Part shown: positions 8,445 to 17,242 of the stretch, piece after piece | How positions within the stretch are numbered: the stretch's first letter is position 1 | Layout: each line of letters starts with the position of its first letter | Assembly: GCF_003113895.1 (NCBI RefSeq) | Contig: NZ_BDUD01000001.1 | Span: 5,371,608 to 5,435,607 of the forward strand | DNA: 64,000 nt | Source of the DNA: Nostoc commune NIES-4072 | Lineage (GTDB): Bacteria; Cyanobacteriota; Cyanobacteriia; Cyanobacteriales; Nostocaceae | Reading direction: 5' to 3' | The notes under the pieces: generated by a model | What the model was told of the DNA's origin: nothing | Seen by the model: only the letters and a program-made list of their open reading frames with translations | Database searches by the model: none | Program-made: the position numbers and the translations under genes

Positions 8445-9341
8445 TTATCTATTTCTGAAATCCCATTTTTCCATCATGGCTACCATTTCTGAAAGCCGAC
8501 GTTCACCACACCAAACTAAATCAAGTTTTTTGAGTTGATCAAGGCTGATACCACCCTCTTCCTCAGCAATGCAGTGATATTCTTTATCTCCCATTGCTGC
8601 TAATAAATGCCCAAAGATAATAATTTCATCGAACTGAGGATTTGTCTCTGGATCGTTCAAGATTAGCATTGCTCGTTCTTGGGACAGTCCTTGGAGAGTA
8701 TTAGCAATAAATCGTGTAGGAAAGTCAGCATCCTTAAGTTCAGGATGACGCGATACTAATCCAGCCAATAGCACTCCTAAATAAGCCGCAGCTTGGGAAT
8801 TACTCAGTACTTGCATCTGTTGGATAGCAATCTCAGTCAAATTGCTAAAAAATGCACACCCTAACTGCTGTTCGATGGTGGTAACTGGATCTGAGCCTAA
8901 CGAGGTTTCTAACTGTGCCTCAAATGATGCTTGATGCTTCTGTGGTACTTGGGTAAGTAAGATTTGCTTGGCGCGATCGCTTACAATCATCGTACCATCA
9001 ATTCCAAAGCTAAAGTCTTTGCCCGGTTTCAAACCTTTGCTCACTAAAGTTTTAAAGACGTTACTTTGAGCTTTTTCCTCCATCTGTTTATATTCGGCTT
9101 GTCCAAGGAAAATTTGACAAAACCAACTGTGGCTGTCAGAATCACATTCGAGCATTACCTCGTTAACAATCAAATCAGTTAACTTTTCCGATCCCAGAAT
9201 GCTTTGCCATTCTATAATCAAGCTCTTAAGGGCAGCTAGATCGCGGCAATTGAGCGCCTTAAGCAATTGACGCTTCGCAGTAGCTCCCACGTCTTTTTTC
9301 CGCCCAAATATGTTGATTTTCAATCTTCTATATGGGGTCAT
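8445..9341 (-). CDS. Unknown soluble protein
   Basis: 298 residues, ATG start, no signal peptide or membrane segments, mostly helical. A short basic N terminus (RRLKINIFGRKK) precedes a long helical region. I do not recognise a domain. It is convergent with lysC (28 bases between stops) and has no same-strand partner nearby. HIP1 sites and codon use are like the neighbours, so there is no sign of recent transfer. Confidence 0.7.
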   Translation of the reverse strand: MTPYRRLKINIFGRKKDVGATAKRQLLKALNCRDLAALKSLIIEWQSILGSEKLTDLIVNEVMLECDSDSHSWFCQIFLGQAEYKQMEEKAQSNVFKTLVSKGLKPGKDFSFGIDGTMIVSDRAKQILLTQVPQKHQASFEAQLETSLGSDPVTTIEQQLGCAFFSNLTEIAIQQMQVLSNSQAAAYLGVLLAGLVSRHPELKDADFPTRFIANTLQGLSQERAMLILNDPETNPQFDEIIIFGHLLAAMGDKEYHCIAEEEGGISLDQLKKLDLVWCGERRLSEMVAMMEKWDFRNR

Positions 9342-9690
9342 GGATAATTCAAATTTCTATTTTTATCTCATCAGAAAATTAAATGTCATGAGTGGGATTG
9401 CTGAAGAATCAAGATCAAAATATCTCCACTACCTACTCATCTCCTTCCCTACATCTGGTTTAATTTACAAACTTTACTCAAGTCTGGTAATATGTAACCG
9501 TATTCAGTCTATAACATTTTTTTGATCGAAAACAGAACAATATTTGTACGAATATGTAATATTAGCTAATAATTAATACTTTTACCTGCCAGAATGGCAT
9601 TAATCTTTTTTTAAAGAATATATTTTACTAAAATTACTAGCAAAACACCTAAGTTATAATCAAATAATTTATCAGATTATATTTATATTG
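9342..9690. other. Divergent intergenic region, no gene seen
   Basis: About 350 AT-rich bases between two divergent genes, so it must hold both promoters. I see no convincing conserved promoter boxes, no RNA gene and no repeat. Confidence 0.5.
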
Positions 9691-11751
9691 ATGAATAATC
9701 ATTTATTAAATGGACATTATCGAATACTAAAAATTATCAATGATGGTGAAAAGGGAAAAACCTATTTAGTTGAAGATATTAATCTTGCTAATAGCCAATT
9801 TATAGTAAAGCAGTTACGTTCTCCTGGTAACAGTCCTCAAGCTTTAACAAGCTTACGGCGCTTGTTTGACAGCAAAGCAGCAACTTTAGAAAAATTAGGA
9901 CAAGAACACGATAAAATTCAAAAGCTCATTACTTCTTTTGAAGAAAAGGAAGAATTTTATGTAGTCCAAGAATTTATAGTTGGTAATCCTTTAACCGACA
10001 AAATTATCCAGGGGCAACCTTTGAGTGAAGACCAAGTAATTAGTCTTTTATCAGATATATTAGAGATTTTGGTGATTGTACATAGCTATGGCGTGATTCA
10101 TCAAGATATTAACCCAGCTAATATTATTCGCCGTGAATCAGACAAAAAGTTAGTTTTGGTTAATTTTAGTACTGTTAATGAAACCATCACTAACACCGTT
10201 GACAATCTCGAATATATGCCGATAGAACAAGTTAACGGCAATCTCAAATACAATAGCGATATATATGCTTTGGGTATGGTTGCGATCGCAGCACTTCTAG
10301 GTTTATCTGGAAACGAAATATCTAATTTGCGAACTCAGAAAAATCGGCTGACAGGTGAAATAGTTTGGCAGAACAAAAATTTAAAAGTTAACAGAAAATT
10401 AGCCAAAATTATTAATAAAATGGTGCGTTTTAACTATCGGAAACGTTACCAGTATGCAACTGAAGTTTTAGACGACCTGAAAAAGATCACAAATGTTGAT
10501 CACGAACGGGAAAAACAGCATCAGAAAAAATTATTAGTAGTTATGGCTGGGGTAGCTGGCTGTATCACACTTGGCGTTGGAGCGTGGCAATTGAAGTTGC
10601 TAAAACCTCTAACAAACGCTCAACAGACATTATACCAAGAGGGAGTCAATAAATATGATGCAGGAAACTATGAAGGAGCAATTGAAGATTTTAACCAAGC
10701 GATTGAATTAGATCCAAAAAACGCCCTGGCTTATAATAGGCGAGGCGATGCGTATTATCGATTAGGAGACTACGAGCAAGCGCAAGCAGATTCTAGCCAA
10801 GCTATTTCGCTCAATCCGCAAGATGGTAATGCTTATTTTGATCGAGGATTTGCTTTGTCTGAATTAGGCAAGTACAAAGAAGCGATCGCAGATTATACCC
10901 AAGCAATTAAGTTAAATTCTAAAGATGCTTATGCTTACTATGGCCGGGGATTGGCCCGTACTCAACTGAAGGATAATAAAGGGGCAATTGGAGATTTTAA
11001 CAAAGCGATCGCTCTCAAGCCTCAGTATACCGAAGCCTACTTGCAGCGAGGGATTCTTCGCCGTCGTCTCAGACAAAGGCTTGAAGCAATCCAAGATTTT
11101 GATACAGTAATTAAAATTAATCCTACCGATGCTAAAGCTTATTATCAAAGGGGTTTAACTCAATCTATTAATAAGCAAAAATATGCAGCTTTGAAAGATT
11201 ATACAGACGCAATTAACATTAATCCTAAATACATCGAAGCTTATCTTAATCGTGGTGATGTTTACAGCGATCTGGGAGATAACTTAGAAGCTACTGAAGA
11301 TTACAACGCTATTTTACAGATTGATCCTAAATTTACTGCTGCTTACATCCACAGAGGTATTCACCGCTTTTCTTTCGGAGATTATAAAGGCGCTATTGAA
11401 GATTACACTGAAGCGCTGAAACTAGATTCTAATAATTTAGCAGCTTATAATAACCGTGGTAATGCCTATCTCGAACTGGGAAATAAAAAAGCTGCAAATC
11501 AAGATTATTCAAGAGCGATCGCAATTAATCCTAACAATGCCTTAGCCTATTATAACCGGGGCGTGATTCGCACTAAGCAGAAAAATAAACAGGGAGCGAT
11601 CGCAGACTTCAAAAAAGCTGCCAAACTATTCCAGCAGCAAGGTGAAAAAGATAGTTATCAAGATGCACAAAGAGAAATTGCAATTCTGCAAAATAAGTCA
11701 GCATCAGTGAAAGTTACCCGCCCTAAATCTGGGAAAAGAGAAAGAAATTGA
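9691..11751 (+). CDS. Ser/Thr kinase-like protein (probable pseudokinase) with TPR repeats
   Basis: 686 residues from ATG 9691 (a TTG precedes it). Residues ~8-270 have the fold of cyanobacterial PknA-type kinases: invariant Lys in VKQL, HQDINPANI at ~137 and a DIYALGM segment. Key positions are degraded: the Gly loop reads NDGEKGKTY and the DFG motif is NFS (Asn158), removing the Mg-binding Asp. One membrane helix (residues ~282-302) follows, then about ten TPR repeats to residue ~655. It is probably a membrane-anchored TPR scaffold whose kinase domain senses or binds rather than phosphorylates. Single gene. Confidence 0.85.
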   Translation: MNNHLLNGHYRILKIINDGEKGKTYLVEDINLANSQFIVKQLRSPGNSPQALTSLRRLFDSKAATLEKLGQEHDKIQKLITSFEEKEEFYVVQEFIVGNPLTDKIIQGQPLSEDQVISLLSDILEILVIVHSYGVIHQDINPANIIRRESDKKLVLVNFSTVNETITNTVDNLEYMPIEQVNGNLKYNSDIYALGMVAIAALLGLSGNEISNLRTQKNRLTGEIVWQNKNLKVNRKLAKIINKMVRFNYRKRYQYATEVLDDLKKITNVDHEREKQHQKKLLVVMAGVAGCITLGVGAWQLKLLKPLTNAQQTLYQEGVNKYDAGNYEGAIEDFNQAIELDPKNALAYNRRGDAYYRLGDYEQAQADSSQAISLNPQDGNAYFDRGFALSELGKYKEAIADYTQAIKLNSKDAYAYYGRGLARTQLKDNKGAIGDFNKAIALKPQYTEAYLQRGILRRRLRQRLEAIQDFDTVIKINPTDAKAYYQRGLTQSINKQKYAALKDYTDAININPKYIEAYLNRGDVYSDLGDNLEATEDYNAILQIDPKFTAAYIHRGIHRFSFGDYKGAIEDYTEALKLDSNNLAAYNNRGNAYLELGNKKAANQDYSRAIAINPNNALAYYNRGVIRTKQKNKQGAIADFKKAAKLFQQQGEKDSYQDAQREIAILQNKSASVKVTRPKSGKRERN

Positions 11752-11824
11752 GCTATGACTCAATACAGTAATACCATTTTAAGAGGATATTTTAAAAGTC
11801 CTTTGGTCGGTAGCAGAACGTTTT

Positions 11825-11901
11825 AGATCCCCCTAAATCCCCCTTTTTAAGAGGGACTTTGATTCCGGTTTCCTCCTTTTTAAGAGAGGTTGGGGGGATC
11901 T
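11825..11901. repeat. Miniature inverted repeat (GATCCCCC family)
   Basis: 77 bases beginning AGATCCCCCTAAATCCCCC and ending GGTTGGGGGGATCT, with internal complementary CTTTTTAAGAG-like arms, giving a long imperfect hairpin. It lies between a TPR-kinase gene and corA. This type of element is common between genes in Nostoc genomes. Confidence 0.7.
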
Positions 11902-12053
11902 TCTGGGGTAAAATATCATTACAAGCGGATTGCAATATGTCTATTCACCGCCATAAACCGTAAGCTTTGACATTTTACGTGTCCTTGTAGACTAATAAAT
12001 TATCGATCAACATGAGTCATAGTGTTTTCCCACGACTCAATTAGGATGGCTAT

Positions 12054-13034
12054 ATGCTAACTCTTCTTACTTTTCATCCAGACAACCTGGAATTATTTAC
12101 CAGCAATCATGTCGATACGGTACTGAAGCAAATTGATAGTTCTCGCAATATTTGGTTGCGCTGTATTCACTTTCGCGATCGCACTGGAACAGCCAAAATT
12201 ATTAAGCACTTTGGTCTTAATCCATCGCGTGTTAATATGATTTTCAACCATTCCCCTGTAGGAATTGATGAAAACGTAGAAGATTGTTTATTTGATAGCT
12301 ATGAAATATTAACTCCTCAAATAAAAAATCACGAGTTTGAGGTTGCTCGTGGCAATATTGTGCTGGGTAATAATTTTATTATCACCTTTGAAATCACTGA
12401 ATTAAAAGTTTTAAGTATTTTAGCTAATAATCTGCAAAAACGAACTAAAGATATTGAAACATTAGGAATCGATTATGTTTTTTATCTCATCTTTAAAGAG
12501 GTTCTGAATAATTACCATACTGTATTTGACTATATTTCTAGAAAACTTGATGATTTAGAAGATGAAGTTTTAGATAATTCTGGTGATGAACTAACATACC
12601 AAAAAATTGCCACGATGAGGCAATCGACTCGTTCCGGACGCCGTAATTTTCAAAGCATCAAGTCACTCATGGCTATTATGGATTACGAAGATTTCCATTG
12701 GATCACCCAGCCAGTGAAGGAACTATTCAATCAAGAATTAGTTCATCACGTTGATAAACTTTGGCAAGAATATCAAGCGTTGAGAGCCTGGATGTCAGAA
12801 CTAATGGAAATTCAACGCGATAATATTGCTAGCAAAACCGGTGAACGAATTAATCGTTTAACTATCCTCTCAACCATATTTTTACCAATTACTTTTATAT
12901 CTGGTTTCTATGGCATGAACTTCAAATATATGCCTGAATTAGAACAACCTTGGTTTTATCCTGCTGTAATCTGCGTGATGGCATTAATTGTAATTGGTAG
13001 TATTGCTTATGCTAAAAAGCAGCGTTGGTTGTAA
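12054..13034 (+). CDS. corA: CorA-family magnesium/divalent cation channel
   Basis: 326 residues, ATG start. Large cytoplasmic N-terminal domain (to ~265) with the long stalk helix (residues ~200-265), then two C-terminal membrane helices. The signature GMNF sits at the end of the first (FISGFYGMNF, residues ~289-298), and a basic tail follows the second (AKKQRWL). Forms homopentameric Mg2+ channels in the inner membrane. Standalone gene 110 bases before an AMP-ligase; no M-box-like leader was recognised upstream. Confidence 0.93.
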   Translation: MLTLLTFHPDNLELFTSNHVDTVLKQIDSSRNIWLRCIHFRDRTGTAKIIKHFGLNPSRVNMIFNHSPVGIDENVEDCLFDSYEILTPQIKNHEFEVARGNIVLGNNFIITFEITELKVLSILANNLQKRTKDIETLGIDYVFYLIFKEVLNNYHTVFDYISRKLDDLEDEVLDNSGDELTYQKIATMRQSTRSGRRNFQSIKSLMAIMDYEDFHWITQPVKELFNQELVHHVDKLWQEYQALRAWMSELMEIQRDNIASKTGERINRLTILSTIFLPITFISGFYGMNFKYMPELEQPWFYPAVICVMALIVIGSIAYAKKQRWL

Positions 13035-13143
13035 TGTCTTTCAGGTTACAGACATTGGTGGAATAGTAAAATTTACATCTCGTTTAGCATTACTATATGC
13101 TTTCTGTAAGTAGACTGAATCAACCCTAAATCGGTAAATAAAC

Positions 13144-14643
13144 GTGAATATCCCATTGATTATTCGTGCTGAAGAACACAACGATAAAACAGCAATCGCT
13201 ACAACGGATAGAGAATTTACCTATCGAGATTTGCTGCACACTTCTAGTCTAATAGCAACACTTCTTCTTAATAATTCAGAAGATTTACAGGAGCAGCGAG
13301 TTGCCTTTCTCATCCCGCCTGGGTTTGAGTATGTAGCCACTCAATGGGGAATTTGGCGTGCTGGTGGTATAGCTGTACCTCTGTGTATTTCCCACCCGCG
13401 GCCAGAACTGGAGTATGTAATTACCAATTCTGGAGCCTCGATTATTGTTGCTCATCCTAATTTTGAAAGTATACTGCGTAGTTTACCGCCGCAGGCATCG
13501 CTTGCCGAAAAACACAATTTGAGATTCATCCTCACCTCAGAAACGCTCCCATCTGATATTGCTTTGCTCCCAAAGGTAGATATCACTAGACGCGCCTTAA
13601 TTCTCTACACTAGCGGTACAACAGGTAAACCCAAAGGTGTAGTTACAACCCATCAGAATATTCAAGCGCAAGTGACTAGTTTAACTACCGCTTGGGAGTG
13701 GACATCGGATGATCGCATTTTACATATACTGCCATTACATCATATTCATGGGATTATTAACGTCCTAACTTGTGCTTTATGGGCTGGCGCGGAGTGCCAG
13801 ATGTTGAGCAAGTTTGATGCCGAAACCGTATGGAGGCGAATTTGTGACGGTGACTTAACCCTATTTATGGCAGTACCAACAATTTATGTAAAGCTAATTG
13901 CTGCTTGGGATGCCTCTAAAGAACGCCAAAAAAGTATGTCAGAAGGCTGTGCTAAGATGCGCCTGATGGTTTCTGGCTCGGCAGCGTTACCAGTTCAAGT
14001 TTTAGAAAAGTGGCAGACCATCAGTGGCCATTTTCTGCTTGAGCGCTATGGCATGACTGAAATTGGTATGGCGCTATCGAACCCTTTACACGGTGAACGC
14101 TTGTCTGGGTATGTAGGGAAGCCATTACCTGAAGTTGAAGTGAGATTAGTAGATGAGAACGGAGAGTTAGTTCCAGCCGGAACACCAGGAGAAATCCAAG
14201 TTAAAGGTCCTGGAGTGTTTATAGAATATTGGCAAAACCCCCAAGCAACCGCCAAAGCTTTTCAAGATGGCTGGTTCCGTACCGGAGACACCGCCGTAAT
14301 TGAGAATGACAACTACCGAATTCTGGGACGGATGAGTGTGGATATTATCAAAACTGGAGGGTATAAAGTTTCGGCTCTAGAAATTGAAGAAGTATTGGGA
14401 TCGCATCCAGATATTCAGGAATGTGCAGTGGTTGGGGTTGCTGATCTAGAATGGGGTGAACGGGTTTGTGCGGCGTTAGTATTGCAAGGGTCACAACCTT
14501 TAACATTAGAAGCTTTCAGGAGTTGGGCAAAAGAACGATTGGCTGTTTATAAAGTGCCAACCCAAATTTTGATAGTTGAAGAATTACCACGCAACGCTAT
14601 GGGGAAAGTTACTAAGCCAACAGTGGTTGAATTATTTTGCTGA
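13144..14643 (+). CDS. Acyl-CoA synthetase, malonyl-CoA synthetase-like (ANL family)
   Basis: 499 residues, GTG start. ANL adenylating enzyme: P-loop-like LYTSGTTGKPKG (residues ~157-168), ERYGMTEIGMALSNPL (A5-type motif), GWFRTGDTA, and the hinge/C-terminal Lys in NAMGKVTK. It activates a carboxylic acid with ATP and transfers it to CoA. The ERYGMTEIGMALSNPL segment and overall length resemble MatB/ACSF3 malonyl- or methylmalonyl-CoA synthetases; the substrate is inferred. No carrier protein or polyketide genes lie nearby. Confidence 0.85.
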   Translation: MNIPLIIRAEEHNDKTAIATTDREFTYRDLLHTSSLIATLLLNNSEDLQEQRVAFLIPPGFEYVATQWGIWRAGGIAVPLCISHPRPELEYVITNSGASIIVAHPNFESILRSLPPQASLAEKHNLRFILTSETLPSDIALLPKVDITRRALILYTSGTTGKPKGVVTTHQNIQAQVTSLTTAWEWTSDDRILHILPLHHIHGIINVLTCALWAGAECQMLSKFDAETVWRRICDGDLTLFMAVPTIYVKLIAAWDASKERQKSMSEGCAKMRLMVSGSAALPVQVLEKWQTISGHFLLERYGMTEIGMALSNPLHGERLSGYVGKPLPEVEVRLVDENGELVPAGTPGEIQVKGPGVFIEYWQNPQATAKAFQDGWFRTGDTAVIENDNYRILGRMSVDIIKTGGYKVSALEIEEVLGSHPDIQECAVVGVADLEWGERVCAALVLQGSQPLTLEAFRSWAKERLAVYKVPTQILIVEELPRNAMGKVTKPTVVELFC

Positions 14644-14666
14644 TAGCGATCGTAAAATTATGCACA

Positions 14667-15506
14667 TTAGGATGACAAGTGATCTAAATCAAGTAGATCA
14701 CTCTCAATATACTCCTTTGCTGTCATATCTTCCAGAGCTACTATCGAACCCTCTACGGTTTGGAATCGTCCAGATTCAGGGATTAATTTCAACCACTGTT
14801 TGAGAAATTGATCCCATCCTATTCCCTCAAATTGATTCTGTTCCTCGTCTCGAATAAACCAAAATATTAGTCGAATTTCAGAGCTATTCCATGAAGGTTC
14901 TGCACGCACTCTAATTTCGCGTAAGGCGCGAAGTGCTTCTCCTTCACTGTTCGATTTATCATGCTTATCTCGCAGACGGTTTTGAAGCTTTTTAGCAAAG
15001 TCGTTGAAGTCGTCAGGGAAAGCAAAGCGAGCACGTTTTCGTGTTAATGCTTGCCCAAATGCTCTAATCTCTTGATCATTGCGGCATCCTGGCTCGCGCT
15101 CCCATTCTGTAATAACAGCCTTCTCTAATGTCATCACACGATCAAGGTCAGCAACAAGATTAAATTTTGCAACTCCTGGAACATAAGCAAACTGAGGTCG
15201 CCTACTTCGCTGAATTTCAGACAAACGTTGCTCGTTAACCTCCACCAGAGGTACCACCTCTATGAATGGACGATCAGCGCAAGAGCGTACAATATCGCAT
15301 GTCTGTGTAACCACAACAAAACCCTTAACATCGGATTCCACAAGGTCAGTTTCTGATTCTGCAACATCATTAGAATCGGATGTCAAAGGGTATTGAGGAT
15401 TAAAGCGATGGACAAACCAGTGTTCTCCAAGCACACAATCACCCTGACACCACTTCTGAAGAGTGGTGTCTATTTTCTGAATCCAAATATCACGCTCATT
15501 GACCAC
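14667..15506 (-). CDS. Unknown protein with TQTCDI motif, third gene of TIGR04255 operon
   Basis: About 279 residues if started at GTG 15506, which gives an 11-base overlap with the preceding gene and an upstream AAGGAG. The open frame extends to 15629, but that would overlap the upstream gene by 134 bases. Residues ~60-75 hold a striking GFVVVTQTCDIVRSC motif with two Cys; a Phe/Arg-rich middle (KRARFAFPDDF) follows. No membrane segments. I do not recognise the family. Tight coupling to an HTH protein and a TIGR04255 protein suggests an accessory defence or toxin-antitoxin-like cassette; that is inference. Confidence 0.7.
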   Translation of the reverse strand: MVNERDIWIQKIDTTLQKWCQGDCVLGEHWFVHRFNPQYPLTSDSNDVAESETDLVESDVKGFVVVTQTCDIVRSCADRPFIEVVPLVEVNEQRLSEIQRSRRPQFAYVPGVAKFNLVADLDRVMTLEKAVITEWEREPGCRNDQEIRAFGQALTRKRARFAFPDDFNDFAKKLQNRLRDKHDKSNSEGEALRALREIRVRAEPSWNSSEIRLIFWFIRDEEQNQFEGIGWDQFLKQWLKLIPESGRFQTVEGSIVALEDMTAKEYIESDLLDLDHLSS

Positions 15507-16176
15507 TACGATTTTTTCGACTCCTTGCTGCTCTAGCAGGTCTGGATTGTCTAACTTCAAGATGGATAGGATCTTGGAGAGCGTCAACCAGTTCTGCTGG
15601 ATTCTGTGGCTTACGTGCTGCGCGTGCATCTTCAGACAAAGGACTTAGCTGTGGTCTTTGAGGTGCATTGCCGGAACCAATAATCTGCTTGAATTCTTCG
15701 TATTTACCTACAACCATTAAGTCAAAAAGGGGTGTACCATTACTGCCAGGTTTCAGTAAAAGACTGCGATTGAGACTTGCACTTCCTCGATCAATGTATT
15801 GGATAGCACCTAAGACTCGATGAAGATGCTCCTCATTAAAGCGGGATAATGGTTGCCCACTTGCCCAAAAATGAAGGCTTCTGCGTGAGACATTAAAGAG
15901 TTTAGCAAGTTGATCCCAGGTTAATCCACTCAATCTTCTCAGTTCGCTAAGAGCCTTCTGTGTTGATTCTGGAGAACTAGTTGATGGTAGAGCCAGCCCA
16001 CTCGTTGTCATCTCTAAAGGGGCCAAAATATTCCTATTAGTTGCTATAGAATTAGCAGTGCTATTAGGAGCCATTAAAATTATAGGGGGAAAGCGATTAG
16101 GGGTAGATTTCTGCATAGCTCCAAGCGCAGAAGTTTCAGGTAATAGATCAAATGTTCTGTCTAGTAAATTACTCAT
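15496..16176 (-). CDS. HTH-domain protein, middle gene of TIGR04255 operon
   Basis: 226 residues, ATG start overlapping the previous stop as ATGA, with a strong GGAGGTGAA ribosome site inside the upstream gene. Residues ~85-130 form a helix-turn-helix (LSGLTWDQLAKLFNVSRRSL, then HFWASGQPL), the type used by XRE-like and plasmid-regulator proteins. The N-terminal ~70 residues are polar and low complexity; the C terminus is Arg-rich. Probably the DNA-binding regulator or antitoxin-like member of the three-gene operon. Confidence 0.8.
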   Translation of the reverse strand: MSNLLDRTFDLLPETSALGAMQKSTPNRFPPIILMAPNSTANSIATNRNILAPLEMTTSGLALPSTSSPESTQKALSELRRLSGLTWDQLAKLFNVSRRSLHFWASGQPLSRFNEEHLHRVLGAIQYIDRGSASLNRSLLLKPGSNGTPLFDLMVVGKYEEFKQIIGSGNAPQRPQLSPLSEDARAARKPQNPAELVDALQDPIHLEVRQSRPARAARSRKNRSGQ

Positions 16177-16976
16177 AATTCACCTCCAAAGCGCCGCAAA
16201 AACTCATCAGTCACTGCCCATCGAAAGAACGTATAAATTCTTTCAGAAAATTGTTTTGCTTCATTCATCAAAGCTTCAACACTGAAATCTCGTTTCTTTG
16301 AAAGAGACATATCTAGATCCAATATCCAGCTAGACTCAGCAAAAGGTTCAATCGCCGCAGGATCAAAAGTTGTATCAGCAGGAACAAGTCCCCACCTTGC
16401 AATGATTTGTTCCCCTCCATCGGGGATGATGAACAAAGATTGATTAATATTTTGATGAATATATTCTCTGAATCCAGCAGTTGCAATGCCAGCTATCTCA
16501 GGTTTTACCAGTGATGATAGATCATCTATATTTTGTCCAATAAGTCTGTCGATGTATCGCATACCGAATCGCTCAATAATGTCAATATTAGGATGAAAAC
16601 TTTCTTTAAGAGCGATAAGTAAGCTTTCTAGACGTTCCAGAAAATCACTGCGACTTGAGTAAAGAGTTGTCTCAAGTGCCAAAAAATTGGGTGCTAATGA
16701 GACTCGCCAAGTTTCTGTTTTGTCCATAAATCGCCAAGTTATTTGAGGCACAGTTGGTACAAGACCTTGAGGGCCAAAAACGAAGCCCTGAGTTTGCTCA
16801 GGCTGTAGATAAGGGTAATTTTCCCTAATCGCTTCTTGGAATACACGAACAAATTCCTTATCTTCCATCGAAAGAATGGAAGGAAAGAGTACTTGCGCGA
16901 TAACTCGAATTAGTGGCGCGTTTTGTAACGGTACTTCCTTGGGTGGCTGTGCAATGAATGGATTGGTATTGACCAC
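16173..16976 (-). CDS. TIGR04255-family protein
   Basis: 267 residues, ATG start. The N-terminal pattern (PLQNAPLIRVIAQVLFP), the QITWRFMDKTETWRVSL.PNFLALET block and the FGMRYIDRLIG motif are those of the sporadically distributed TIGR04255 family, whose biochemical function is unknown. It is the first gene of an operon (ATGA overlap with the next gene). Patchy distribution and association with HTH genes suggest an accessory role. No membrane segments or signal. Confidence 0.8.
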   Translation of the reverse strand: MVNTNPFIAQPPKEVPLQNAPLIRVIAQVLFPSILSMEDKEFVRVFQEAIRENYPYLQPEQTQGFVFGPQGLVPTVPQITWRFMDKTETWRVSLAPNFLALETTLYSSRSDFLERLESLLIALKESFHPNIDIIERFGMRYIDRLIGQNIDDLSSLVKPEIAGIATAGFREYIHQNINQSLFIIPDGGEQIIARWGLVPADTTFDPAAIEPFAESSWILDLDMSLSKKRDFSVEALMNEAKQFSERIYTFFRWAVTDEFLRRFGGEL

Positions 16977-17242
16977 TTTCTACATCCTTTGCGAGGCTTC
17001 TAGAGAGATTGTGCATTATCGTTCTTTACATCTATCTTAAGCCCATAGTGTGAAGTATAGTGTGAAGTTTCAGAAATATTTTACCGTAGGCTGTTGCATA
17101 GCAGGAAAAAATTAGAGGAAGCCCAATATCTATATTGCTTCTCTAGTCGTAGTTATGTTTGTAAGCTGCATTATATCGAATGGCTTGAGTAGTCGAAAAG
17201 TTTTGGTGCAGCCCGCCGCAGGCATTGCCCCTAACTAATTTC

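Noticed and set aside
9310..9525. Plus-strand open frame of ~71 codons
   Set aside because: Overlaps the start of a minus-strand gene, AT-rich, no ribosome site and no family resemblance.
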